From Hypoxylon rubiginosum (taxonomy: Eukaryota; Ascomycota; Sordariomycetes; Xylariales; Hypoxylaceae): a stretch of DNA of 64,000 nucleotides. The notes below the pieces were generated by a model. That model was not told the origin of the DNA and did no database searches. It worked only from the letters and a program-made list of their open reading frames with translations. The position numbers were made by a program, and so were the translations under genes. This document shows, one piece after another, positions 1 through 10,855 of this stretch. Within the stretch, counting starts at the first letter, position 1; every line of letters begins with the position of its first letter. Location of the stretch: assembly GCA_902806565.1 (NCBI GenBank), contig CADCXA010000021.1, positions 1,178,001 through 1,242,000 of the forward strand, in the 5' to 3' direction.

Positions 1-543
1 GAGATCACGCGCGAGGGCAACGGCACGGACCACGGCATCAACGAGGGGCCCCAGTTCCTGCAGTCGCCCGACGGCCTGTGGCAGGGGCTCGCGTACTCGT
101 GCGCGGGATCATGGACCCACGAGTACAAGATGGGCGTGCTGCGGTACGTCGGCGGCGACCCGCTCGACCCCGGCAGCTGGCGGAAGGGCGAGGAGCCGCT
201 CGTCCAGACGCGCAAGAACGGCGGGACGGGACCCTTCGGTCCCGGTCACGGGTCGTTCCTGACGTTTCCCGGCGGCGAGGTGGTCGCCGTGTACCACGCG
301 ACCGACACCCCGACGGACGGGTGGGACAACCGGAAGGCGCGGGCGCAGCGCGTCGCGTTCACGGACGAGGGGCCGTACATGGGACGCTCGTTCGGGATGC
401 CGGAGGACGGGGCGTCGAGGGACGGAGGAGCGGGGCTGGTCAGGAGGATTAAGGAGAGGCTCGGACGGCACGCGCGCGGGGGCAGGCAGGAGGCGCCGGG
501 CGAGAGGAGCTTGAGGGCGCTGTTGGGGCCGCAGCAGCAGTAG
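1..543 (+). CDS. Glycoside hydrolase family 43-like protein, 3' end (5' truncated by window)
   Basis: Frame 1 is open from the first base to a TAG stop, giving the last 180 residues of a larger protein. The segment NEGPQFLQSPDG with the following LAYSCAGSWTHEYKMGVL fits the part of the five-bladed GH43 propeller that carries the catalytic Glu of the EGP motif, and GPGHGSF, VYHAT and ARAQRV are typical later-blade signatures. GH43 enzymes are usually secreted arabinofuranosidases or xylosidases acting on plant cell-wall polysaccharides. The last ~45 residues (basic, then QQQ) are a non-conserved tail. No intron is apparent in the visible part. The substrate cannot be assigned from this fragment, and the start and any signal peptide lie outside the window. 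Confidence 0.75.
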   Translation, partial: EITREGNGTDHGINEGPQFLQSPDGLWQGLAYSCAGSWTHEYKMGVLRYVGGDPLDPGSWRKGEEPLVQTRKNGGTGPFGPGHGSFLTFPGGEVVAVYHATDTPTDGWDNRKARAQRVAFTDEGPYMGRSFGMPEDGASRDGGAGLVRRIKERLGRHARGGRQEAPGERSLRALLGPQQQ

Positions 544-2285
544 TAGCAGCAGCAGGGGGCGGGAAGGGGGTTGCGTATAACTACTAGGGGAGGTGCTGTA
601 CCTACCTAAGGTTGGGTGTGTTTTAACGGGGACGGGATAAGGGGGGGTGTATATGGGAAATCGAGTTCTTGAGATGTTGCGTTTACTTGCAAAACGGTAC
701 TAGATAGACTAGGCACTGGGAGTGTTGCTTAGTAGTTAGGGGATTAAGGAGGGAGGAGAAGACTGGATGAAGTTACGACGAGCTTGTTCAATGATGCCAT
801 GAGTTTTTCCGTAGCTTATTAGGTACCTATCCTACGGTATATGCAATTTCTTGTTCTGTGATTTCTTGCATTCCTTTGACACTGGGAAATTATCGATCTT
901 GATGGGGCATGCCATTGTAAAAAGGAGAAGGAAGTGTGTGTGCCCGGTGTATCAAATAAGTCAATGGGACAATATGGACTAGCTCTCTGAGATGAGTCCC
1001 CACCTAGAAGGCACCTATACCTGTAGGATTATCTATACGGATGACAAAGGAACATGTGCTAGCATATAAGGGCACTCACTGGTGGGTTTCACGGGCTCTT
1101 ATATCTTTGTTATTCTATCAACTGTAGCCATAATCACCAACAATACCTTTATACACCCAAAGCTAGCAGTTGTGTGCATATCTGGCGATAGAGATAGACT
1201 CGGCCTGACGATTTGGGGCCTATTCTCCTAAGCACCTATATTAGAGGTTTGCCTGATTCTACGTATTAAGCGAAGGAGCATGAAGTCCACGTCCCCCCAT
1301 AGCATGTGTAGCCGCAATCACGGCAGTCGCCGCGTCATCTCTCCTTTCCACTGGGGAGAAGTCTTCATCATCGTCTACTACGGAGAACTATAACAAGGGA
1401 GTATCACAGACGATTCGTCGTGCGAACCTCATAGCGAAGAAAGGCTCGGGGAAACCCCCTAATCCCCCAGGAGCTGTGGGTTCCGCTTAAGTATGGAGTA
1501 TCTAGGCTTAAACTTCAGATATAGGAGTACGTATTGCGAGCTACCCCTGAACTTCTATCTAGATACAGCTAGCTACCTAGTAACAAGTAGGGAGGTGGGA
1601 AGCATTACTATATGAATATTGGGAATTTCTACGCAGTGTAGGTAGGTAGGTAGGTAGGTATTTACAGTTGTCACAATCCATGTTTAAACCAGAATATAGA
1701 GACCATGCGTGCATAGATGACTACAAGAGATTATGCTATAGCTTACCTAAGGAACAGCTTGCTTAGAGCATATTAATAAGGAACAATAATAAACTTCGTT
1801 TTCGAGGAACTTCGTCTTGTATAACGTCCCTAGAAAAAGACATAGATATTTTATCCTCTTCCCCCCTTTTCCTTTTGCCACTATAAGTACAAGAAAAAAC
1901 TTCTGTTTACTCAGGTTATTTGCTCAGAAGAACGCGGATTAAGAGCCTTCGGTATACAGGCTCTTTACTACTACTCTACCCAGTTCCCACGCGCATCGTT
2001 CCGTTTCGCATTTCCTCCCCAAATCTGGTTCGTTCGCTCCATCCACCTCTTTCCCGACATTTCAGATCCAACAAGGTACTAACAAGATTACCAAGCGACA
2101 CCCTCGAAACCCGGAAACACAACGACATTTTGCTCCAAGGATGTAAAAGTAGGTAGGTAACATTAGGTCCCGGCATGCCTAAACCACCGCGACCCTTTTT
2201 TCCCCACCATCGAATTAGACATTACTAACAACGAGCCGCCACTACTACCACGGCCTTACACTTGCCGACGGACGAATCAAGCCGC
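544..2285. other. Intergenic spacer between GH43 and PIL1 3' ends
   Basis: Convergent spacer of about 1.7 kb holding both 3' UTRs. It is AT-leaning with stops in all frames; the short open stretches show no protein-like composition. It contains a (GTAG)n microsatellite around 1639-1660 and a pyrimidine-rich stretch near 1851-1872. No gene or RNA was recognised. Confidence 0.6.
1639..1660. repeat. (TAGG)n microsatellite
   Basis: About five tandem copies of the tetranucleotide GTAG. Related TAGGTA or TACCTA runs recur in most spacers of this window. Confidence 0.8.
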
Positions 2286-3586
2286 CTAAGCCGTCATCTC
2301 GGGTGCTCTGCCCCGGTGCTCGCCGTTCATGCCGCCGTCCGAGTCGAGCACGGAGTGTGCCTGCTCGTCCTCCTCTTCGTCGTCGTACTCGTGGGCCCTG
2401 TCGCCGGCGGCGACCCAGGACTCGTCGCCGTGGTCGTTGAGGGGGGCGTCCTGGCCGGACAGGTCCAGACCGCCCTCGGCGGACCGGGCCTTGATGTTGT
2501 GGCGGCGGCGCTGGGAGAGGGTGCGGGCGCGCGTCGACAGCTTGGGGTTCACGGACGCGTTCGACGACACCCAATTAGTTAGTGCGTCTTCGCAGTCCTG
2601 AATGATGGCCTTGCTGGCCTCGTAGCCGTCGTACGCGGCCCGCGTCTCGCCGGGCGTCACGGGCGTGTCGTCGACTAGCTCCAGCAGGTGCTTGCCGTAG
2701 CCCGCGATGATGGCCACCTTCTCGCAGTGCTCCTGTAGCGCGTCGAACTGGTAGGCGTACGCCGACTTCAGCTTCTCGCGCGTGATGTTGGACAGCTGGG
2801 CCTCGGCTACAAGCGACTCGGCCTCGGCACGGACAAGCTCCTGCTCGAGGACGACGATCTTGGGCGAATTGGGCTCCTTGTACTTGAGCTGCGCGATCTG
2901 GTCGGCGATTTTCTGTTTGCCTGTTCCTAACATTAGCTGACACGCCTAGATGGTGTTTTTTTTTCTAGGAGGACTCACGATCTCGACTAGGCTGGACGGA
3001 CGCTTCGATGTTCCGGATGCTCTTCATGGTAACACGGTACTGGTCATAGCGATCGACATACTGGTCCTCAAGCTCGCCGATTTCGTAGATAAGAACACCC
3101 AGTTTATCGGTGACGTCAGAGACATCCTCGTCGGCAGCTTCACCCCAGAGGGAAAGCTGCTGGGCGACCTCCATGCGCTCCTTCGCGACGAGCTCCAAGC
3201 TCCGCATTACGTTCTTCTCCATCTTGACGAGTTGGGTCAGCTTCTTAGCAAGATCAGGGCCGAAGGCGCCAGCTGCATTTCGACGGAGCGCATGTCCTGG
3301 AGGAGTTGTTAGCCCATTGATTCTTCACTGGTGGAGTAGAGAGGATCGTATTGCATTGCAATCGTATCTCGAGGGCTTGGAGCAGCTTACCGAATCCACC
3401 CCTTCCAAATAGTCTGCCAGACTTGGTGGTCGATGGCGGGGGAGGGGGGTTCTATGCGTAACATGGTCAGTACGGTGTGTTGAACAGATGAACAGTAACA
3501 AACAAATGAACGAGGTCGCAAAGGCTCACTTGGATCTGAGAGGCGGTAGGCGCCCTCGTCTGGCGCATAGAATATGTTCGATGCAT
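2286..3586 (-). CDS. pil1: Eisosome core component Pil1/Lsp1 (BAR domain)
   Basis: Four exons on the minus strand: 3586-3530, 3451-3391, 3296-2979 and 2920-2286 (356 residues). All introns have GT..AG ends and the join closes in frame. The start MHRTYSMRQTRAPTASQIQ is the conserved Pil1 N-terminus, followed by a proline run and SGRLFGRGGFG. Residues ~45-280 form the Pil1/Lsp1 BAR domain, with GAFGPDLAKKL, VSDVTDKLGVLIYEIGELED and YKEPNSPKIVVLEQELVRAE recognisable. The acidic C-terminal tail (DDEEEDEQ) is variable between species. Pil1 self-assembles under plasma-membrane furrows (eisosomes/MCC) and binds PI(4,5)P2; in yeast it is phosphorylated by Pkh kinases. The first coding exon is only 19 codons and would be missed by simple ORF calling. 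A SUR7-family membrane protein, the classical MCC partner type, is encoded 15 kb away. Confidence 0.95.
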
Positions 3587-5152
3587 TATGGTAAATGGAT
3601 TGGTGACGAACTGCAAGGAGTCACAGTGACGTCGGATGAACAAAGCTTGAAGGATATAGTTTCGCTGTGGCCCGAGGCGCACAAAAGACTGACCGAAGAG
3701 AGGTTCGGTGAAGGAAGGATGGTATATATTAGCTTTTAGGCAGATGAATAGAGCTGGTAGGGAAAAGTGATAGAGATGTAATGGAAAGGTGGATGACGGG
3801 TGTTTTAGTCTTGCGATCTTCTCTTTTAAAAAGGTGGATGTTTGACGGATTGGGATGATGGCATACGTAGGTACACGCTCTTTTTCTACTATCTGAGAAT
3901 GGATGATGGAGACGATGGCGGGCGATGGCACTATGTAAGTGTGATGGGGTTTAGCGGGCAAAGGCGGGCTGGCGGGCTGCCTTGAGGGCTGTGGCAGTGT
4001 GGGCTGTTCCTAGGTCTGGCTGTTGGAGCTTAGACAATTTTGTGTCCCTTGCTGCTACGTCATTGCTGCCGAATAGTTGTCCTTTGTTTCTAAAATGGTC
4101 TAAGGCGGTGCGCTAGTCCTAATTCTATCAGCTGTCTTCACTAGCGGGACATGTATCGTCGATCCTGTTTCTCTCATCTCCCGCATCTGGGCCTTTAAAA
4201 GTGTACATAGTAACATGTAACACTAGATGTCTATTACGGATTGCATGCGTACTATGTACAAATTAGCACCTAGCTAAGCATGTAACTAGCTCTCTCGTAG
4301 AGCTCACATGTTTACCTGTCTACCTATGCTTGACTCGAGTGAAAAAGGTTAAATGGTATGGGATCAAGAAAATGATATCCCGTCTTTGTACCATATGATA
4401 GTAGTTTGACTGGGAATCAAGGATTTTCACAACAAAATAACACATCATCACAGCAGTACCTCGGCACAGCGACAGGAACCTCGCAGTTGATCAGGATAGC
4501 TAAAAGGCTTCTGATTTACCAGCTTGTTATTTGATTCCTTCGGAGTGACCTCCTAAGTAGCATTATATCTAGAGACTAGAGACTCTACCTAGGTACATAG
4601 TACATGTAAGATGTAGAGAGGTGGAGTAAACAACCCTGACAATCAGCCACAATAGTAGCCACATCCCATATCCTTATTGAAACCGATTAGATAAGAATAA
4701 ATGTTAATTGGCCCAGTCTCGTCTCGTCTCGTCTCGTTCTCATCGACGCGTCAACTGAATATAAGCTTCTCATCCATTTGTAACTATCGACAGCTTAGTT
4801 CAAACAAAGCAATTCCTACTTCGTTCATTGGTCTGTCACACTTTAGAACTTATACAGATAACCTACTAACTTCCTATCCAAGGTCCAAAGTAAGGTCCTA
4901 AGTGATCACGACGGGTCCGTATACCTGCTTGAAACGCGGTCGCACCTTATTAGGCGCGTCAGCCACAATTACCATCATTGCTTTTTATGCTCATTGAATG
5001 GTTACTACTATTCCCGCCCCTGTCTCTCTGGTCATGGTGAGGTGGTAGATTATCAGCGTGATGCTTTGTGGTTTACATAATCCTTGAGAGACTCCGGACG
5101 AGGTTCTTTAATAATCGGAGACATTCACCCTAATCACGGGTGATTCCTAAAA
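3587..5152. other. Divergent spacer between PIL1 and KMT6
   Basis: About 1.6 kb shared upstream region of two divergently transcribed genes, so it should hold both promoters and 5' leaders. A (GTCTC)n run lies at 4716-4737. An open frame on the minus strand running into PIL1 exon 1 is its 5' leader, not a separate gene. No RNA gene was seen. Confidence 0.55.
4716..4737. repeat. (GTCTC)n short tandem repeat
   Basis: Four 5-bp units in the KMT6 upstream region. No function is inferred. Confidence 0.75.
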
Positions 5153-8100
5153 ATGACGATACAGATTGATTTGACAACTGTCGTATCGGACTCCGAGGGG
5201 TCTAGTATCGTGGATCGGACCCCCCGGAGACGCAAGCTGTCCCAGTCGCTGTCTCAACCGCTGTCCCAACCGGGATCGCGAACTTTTAAGCCTATTAGCC
5301 CGCTGCCTCTAGAACGACAAGCTGCATCATCTTCTCTATCTCTACAGGACGACTCTACATCTATCCATGCTGCAACACCCGCCCGATCAGGTAAGGGATC
5401 CGCATCAAAACCTCCTACTAGCCACGATGCGAAGATGGCCTCATTACCAGTAAGATCGACTGGTTCCTCTCGGCATGGACTTGACACAACGCCTTCGTCA
5501 AGTCATCACCATCCCCCCTCCAGCCACAGAACCCCCAAAAATCAAACTCCTAAGAAACTTGACTGGACTGCCGACAAGCTAGAGGAATCTTTACGAACTT
5601 TCTCGACCGAGATCGGTACGGACGGAGCCAAGCTTACTGCCCGCCTGGTTCGCATGTCTTGGAAGAAGGATGCCCCCGAACGGCGATTCATTAGTAAGAA
5701 GGATTGGTTTGCCGATATGAAGCGCGCCCCCGTAGAGGGCGCCGGGAAGTCAGGTGACACGATGAGAATTAGAACCAAGGTTTGTTCCACTGTAAATCGG
5801 GCCAGCTCATTTTTCCAAGTCGTGGAATCTGGCTTTAAACTGGAAGGAGAAATTCGGCTAACAAACATATAGCAAGTAGGCCAAGGCAGGTCCGGGAAGC
5901 AAGAAAAACGAGAACACTATCAGGTCATCTGCATCAAGACTAACGTAGACACGGTTCCTTCCTACAGCTTTCACCATGTCGAGATTAGGAAGAACATTCT
6001 CTCTCCAAATACTATGCTTACTTACGTTCCTCACCTACGAGATCTGGCAGACAACGAAGAGGGCGTCTACCGGCGATGGCTCGAAAATCTGGAGAACATG
6101 GATAAGACGTCAGGGTTTGCTACATTGAGTAGGCATCAAAAGGTGACTAAGACTATTCAGAAGGAGCGTGCGACTACTCTACTGCTATATCTCGATTCTT
6201 GGCTCGACCGGCTTGCCATTGAGAACTGCACAAAAACTACGCTGATCCGCTATATGGCGAACCAGAACGACAACGTAACTCCGCAGCAGAAATCGAGCAT
6301 TTTGAATTCATATAGCGAAGAGGCCGGGTCTCCCCGATCAGTTAGGGCTGTAAGGGTGTTCACCGAGGCATTCGATCGAGTTTTCAACAATCCGGCGTTG
6401 CGAGAACGTGCTGTACCTCTTCGCGACGTTCTCCTCCTAGATAAGTCCGTGGACACCATTGTCGATTCTAAGAAATGGATGAAGGAGACCCCGAGCCAAT
6501 CTAAGGTTGCGGAAGAGCAAACCACGGTCGAAACCTTTCTCGAGACGTATGCGCTGCTTGGTTGCCTGATTTGCACCAGCCACTCCTGCGAGCATGGCGA
6601 ATACGGTGTCGACAACGAGCGGAAGCGGTTCTCGATCGAAGTGGTCGGTGGATTGTCGCCTATGATCCGCCAGCAGCTTACGCAGTATTCCAAGGATAGA
6701 CACGAAGAAAGTCCCACTTCTCGCAAGCCAGAGCCTTGTGGCGAAGACTGCTACTTGAATAAACGACCAGGCACACGAGCACGTGCGTGGAACGAAAACG
6801 AGATAATGCTCCTAAGATCCTTCTTCTCTACGCTCAGCAGTACAAGCATCCCCGTACAATGTGCTACCGCTGTAGCTACCGGGAGACCCTGCTGGGATGT
6901 TAATCGCCAGATCGATAAGCTAGATCTACCCATTCCCAACTCCTCTCCGGCACCCCCTGTTCAGGTTAAACCCCTACCCTGGTATGATAGGAAGAAGAAG
7001 ATGCTTCTGGGAGACTGGCAAGATCAGACCAATACCCACGAGCACCAGAGAAAAGACTTTTTCGATCCGTGCAATCATGAAGGCCCCTGCACGTCCAAGA
7101 ACTGTGGATGCGTCCAGAATCATATCATGTGCGAGCGTTTCTGCCGATGCACAGCGGCGATCTGCGCCAACAAGTTCACGGGCTGCGCCTGTCATTCGCA
7201 CGGAAAGACGTGTGTTTCTAAGCAGAAGGACCGGCCCTGCATCTGCGTCCAGCTAAATCGCGAGTGTGATCCTGCTCTCTGTGGAAGCTGCGGTGCCTCA
7301 GAAAGAGCCAACCCGGCCAACGCGGATAACGAGGCTCTACATGCCTCCGGATGCCAAAACTGTGCGTTGCAGCGAGGTAAGTCGAAGTCGCTCATGCTCG
7401 GCAAATCTAAGATTGCCGGATACGGGCTCTTTGCCACCGAGGACATCGCCCAAGATGAGTTCGTCATCGAGTATGTTGGTGAACTTATCAGCCAAGACGA
7501 GGGAGTCCGCCGCGAGGCACGCCGCGGAGACGTATTTGACGAGACATCCAACTCGTCTTACCTCTTCACTCTACTCGAGCAGGAGGGTATCTGGGTTGAC
7601 GCAGCCATATACGGCAACCTCAGTCGTTACATCAATCATCAAGAAAGCAACTGCAACGTCACCCCTAGGATCCTATACGTAAATGGAGAGTACCGCATCA
7701 AGTTCACTTCTTTGCGGGATATCAAGGCTGGAGAGGAGCTTTTTTTTCATTACGGCGAGAACTTCCCTAACTTGACTAAGAAGCTTTTGCAAGAAGAGAA
7801 AGCCGAGAAGAAACGACGAAAGGCCAAAGAACAGGCGCGCAAGACGGAACAGACTAATGGAGAGAAACAGAAGAAGAAGCCTGGCCGAAAACCGGGCAGG
7901 AAGCCAGGACGGAAACCTGGAAGACCGGGCCGCAAACCAAAGAAGAAGACTTTCGCTAAGATCGAGTCTGAGCCGGAAGATGAAGACGATGTTATAGAGC
8001 CTGAGGAGGAACCGTTCCCTGACATCGATTTCTCCAAGTCACGCAAGCGCAAGCGTGGTCCCGATGATGAGGATTCCGGTTCGGGAGAATATCGTCCAGG

Positions 8101-8929
8101 AACCGATACGGATGATATCATGGTTGACATTGGTGAGGAATCTCCTACTCGAAAGGCGTCACGGTTCAGGAAGCGGTTAGGGGCTCCCAGGGCCCGAAAA
8201 GGCTTCCCCGCTGCGGCTTCGGGGCACCGTCAGACAGAAGAAGCTGCAGACGAGAGCAATGAGTCTAAAGTCACACCGAAACGCCAGCGAAAGAAGCCTC
8301 GTAGGCTCCTTGATGACGCGACGATCGATGAAATTGACGAGGCGCTGATAGTGGAAAGCAAGCCCGTGGTTACACCGAAACGTCGGGGTAGAAAGCCTAG
8401 ACATCTTAAGGAGAACACTAACATTGAGGCTAGGGGAGCTGAAGGCGATACAGTGGTCATAGGAGGTGCCGGACCGAGCACGAGCACGGCCCAGGCCAGC
8501 GCCCAAGTTAGCGCCCCGGGCAGCGCACCAGACAGTAGCAGCCGTTTCAGGCACACGGAAGCTCGGCTAGAGCTAGACTCGGACTCGGCGGCGGAGGAGG
8601 ACACGCCGTCGCGGGTGCGGACGCGACGCAAGGTCCAGGTCAAGGAGCCGGTAGTAGAGTCCAGCCCGCTCTCGACCCCGGACTCGGGCATCATCGAGTA
8701 CCCGGACGGGCTCGACCTATCGGAGGCTTCGGACGCGCGGCCGCCGTTCCGGAGGGGACGAAGCGCCAGGAAGGGCGCGAGCGGCGACGACGAGTACAAC
8801 GGGAGCAGCTGGAACGACAGCGACGGCGCCAGGCACGCGGGCGGCAGCGAGGATAGCGAGGACGAAGACGACATCCAGGCTATCGACCGCACGAGGACGA
8901 GACGTAGGCCCGCTCGCTATGACGACTAG
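5153..8929 (+). CDS. kmt6: PRC2 histone H3K27 methyltransferase KMT6/EZH2
   Basis: Two exons, 5153-5779 and 5873-8929, separated by a 93-nt intron whose join is in phase; 1,227 residues. A SANT-like segment (ARAWNENEIMLLRSFF) lies at ~510-530, a cysteine-rich CXC/pre-SET region (CNHEGPC..CGCVQ..CERFCRC) at ~605-705, and the SET domain at ~712-840, with GYGLFATEDI, EYVGELI, RYINHQESNC and FFHYGENF. This layout is that of the E(z) family, which as part of PRC2 trimethylates H3K27 and forms facultative heterochromatin that silences many fungal secondary-metabolite and effector-type genes. After the SET domain comes a long disordered tail (~390 residues) with a (KPGR)n AT-hook-like array at ~878-902 and several RKxRK basic patches. 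The tail is longer than in animal EZH2, where SET ends the protein. The ATG at 5153 was chosen because it opens the frame and has an A-rich context. Confidence 0.95.
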
Positions 8930-10855
8930 GCCTCTTCAGAGTCGGGCTAGGATTCCTATGGGTTTCAAGGCACGAGCACGAACACTTTACGTTTGGTCCT
9001 GGGGAGGGAAGGTCTGATACTGCTCTGGTGACTACCAACCAAAGATGCCATAGAGAACTGGGGCTTTTGAGGCTTTGACACTCTTGACAGAGCTGTATAA
9101 TACAAAAAGTGCTTGTACCAACTAGCTAAACGGCAATGGAGTTGGGCTTACTGGGCGGTATTAAATCGATTAGGCGTATAATCGAGCTGGGTACCTACCT
9201 AGCTGCGCAGTAATCAATAATTGTTTTTCGCGAGGTTTATAGTACCCAGCTAGGTAGGTAGTCTATAGAGATATGGCTCCTCTTATTCACTAGGGCTATT
9301 TGCTACAGCTGATTAACAAGCCGAGTTGTGAGTGAACGTCATATTTGTGATGATTATATATATTATCCTAGGACTTTTCTCTGTTTTTATACCTTACTCG
9401 ACGACGAATAAATATCCTCTTGGCGCACCCGTATCCCAGGTATGTTATATATAAGCCGCTGGATATTATCATTATCATTACTATTATTTCTCGTTCTCAC
9501 CTGGGAACTACTCCTTCGAGTAAGAAAAAGGTTACATACCTACCTACCTCCTCGTATTTCTTATTTCTTTTTATTCTTACCCCTATCCACATACACACCG
9601 TACGCCACCACATAAGCCGGGATCGGATCTATCGAGGAGAATGCGCCCTGTCCCGAAAATCCGGGGTAAGAGTTAGGAGGTAACCTATGGAAAAGAAAAC
9701 GAAAAAAAAACAAGATTCGACCCTGAGATATATATCCGAAAGTGCCGTTCGAACGGACGATGAGCGAGGCTCAGCTCGTCATGTGCATGGGAAAATCAGA
9801 CCACGGAATATATGCATACCTAGGTGTCGAAATATCGTCCTGTTCGGAGTTAAAACGTATAGGAACCCCATTCATATTACAAACACACCCACCCCCTGAT
9901 ATCAACTCACTCACTCACTCATGCATTGCCGGTCAGAACACTGGAACTAGTAAAACCGATATGAACGCCCACGTTTTTTTCATTAGCTGTCTAGCTACCC
10001 TATGTAGTATTATCATCACCGTTTCGCCGCGGAAGTCCTGGGTCGGGGAGCGTAGAAGAAAAAAACTAGAAGCCCTAGCCCAGGGCTTGATGATAACCAC
10101 CTTTAAGTATGACACGTTCATGAAGAAGAAGAAAAAGACCCAACTCCTCCTCCCTCCCTATCCTTATCGTAATGTACACTCGACAACGCGGAATTGGTGA
10201 TATTCAAAGGGATCGTTAGTTAAAAAACGCGCCTCACTTTTTTGGCTTGCTCTTTTGTCCTTTTCCCTAGAGACAGAAGATTGATTGATTGGTTGGTTCG
10301 GTGGCATCCTCCTCTTTCTAAAAAACAACATAAAATAATAGTAATCGGCGGTGCGAGGTAAAAACAGCCTGGCAGGCAAAACTCTCTCGCCTGGAATGAA
10401 GAAACGAAAATGAGCGGTTCCCCAGCACTGAAGTCGGTGTTTTTTTTGTTTCGACAACACAACTGTTTCGTTAACCGAGCACAGGAGCCGTTTCTGGCTT
10501 ACCTGCCTCTCCGCCTCTTTCCGCGAGGATTGTTACACCCTCGCCTGCCTCTCATGCCCATGGCATACCGTTGTGCCTTAAGAGTTGGATTGACTAGGCT
10601 TAAGTCGACTTTTTGATCGCCAGGACTTGCCACTAAATTCCGTCCCTTCTCTCGCTCGCCGCAGCTGTTGACGATTTTAAATAGCGGTGATGGTGATATT
10701 CACTTTGAGCCGAAAGAAGGCTCGTACACATACGGCTAATTCTTTTGACCTTGCTCCATTCCTCTGGGCCTTTCAATTTCGTTTCCACGCGAAATGATTT
10801 CGTCCATATAGTTTGGCAAGGAATTTCTATTGCGAAGCCCTCCGGAGAGGGTGGT
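8930..10855. other. Convergent spacer KMT6 / PPZ phosphatase
   Basis: About 1.9 kb between two 3' ends. It contains a 14-nt perfect inverted repeat (9192-9205 and 9247-9260) and several TACC/GGTA runs. A 152-codon open frame (9742-10200) has low-complexity, intergenic-like composition and no recognisable domain. No gene is supported. Confidence 0.5.
9192..9260. repeat. 14-nt perfect inverted repeat with 41-nt loop
   Basis: TACCTACCTAGCTG at 9192-9205 is exactly complementary to CAGCTAGGTAGGTA at 9247-9260. An overlapping pair, AGCTGGGTAC (from 9185) and GTACCCAGCT (from 9242), extends the symmetry. It lies ~260 bp past the KMT6 stop and could be part of its 3' end region. Confidence 0.7.

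Noticed and set aside
9742..10200. 152-codon open frame between KMT6 and PPZ
   Set aside because: No domain, many rare-looking runs (KKKKKTQ) and no splice or start context.
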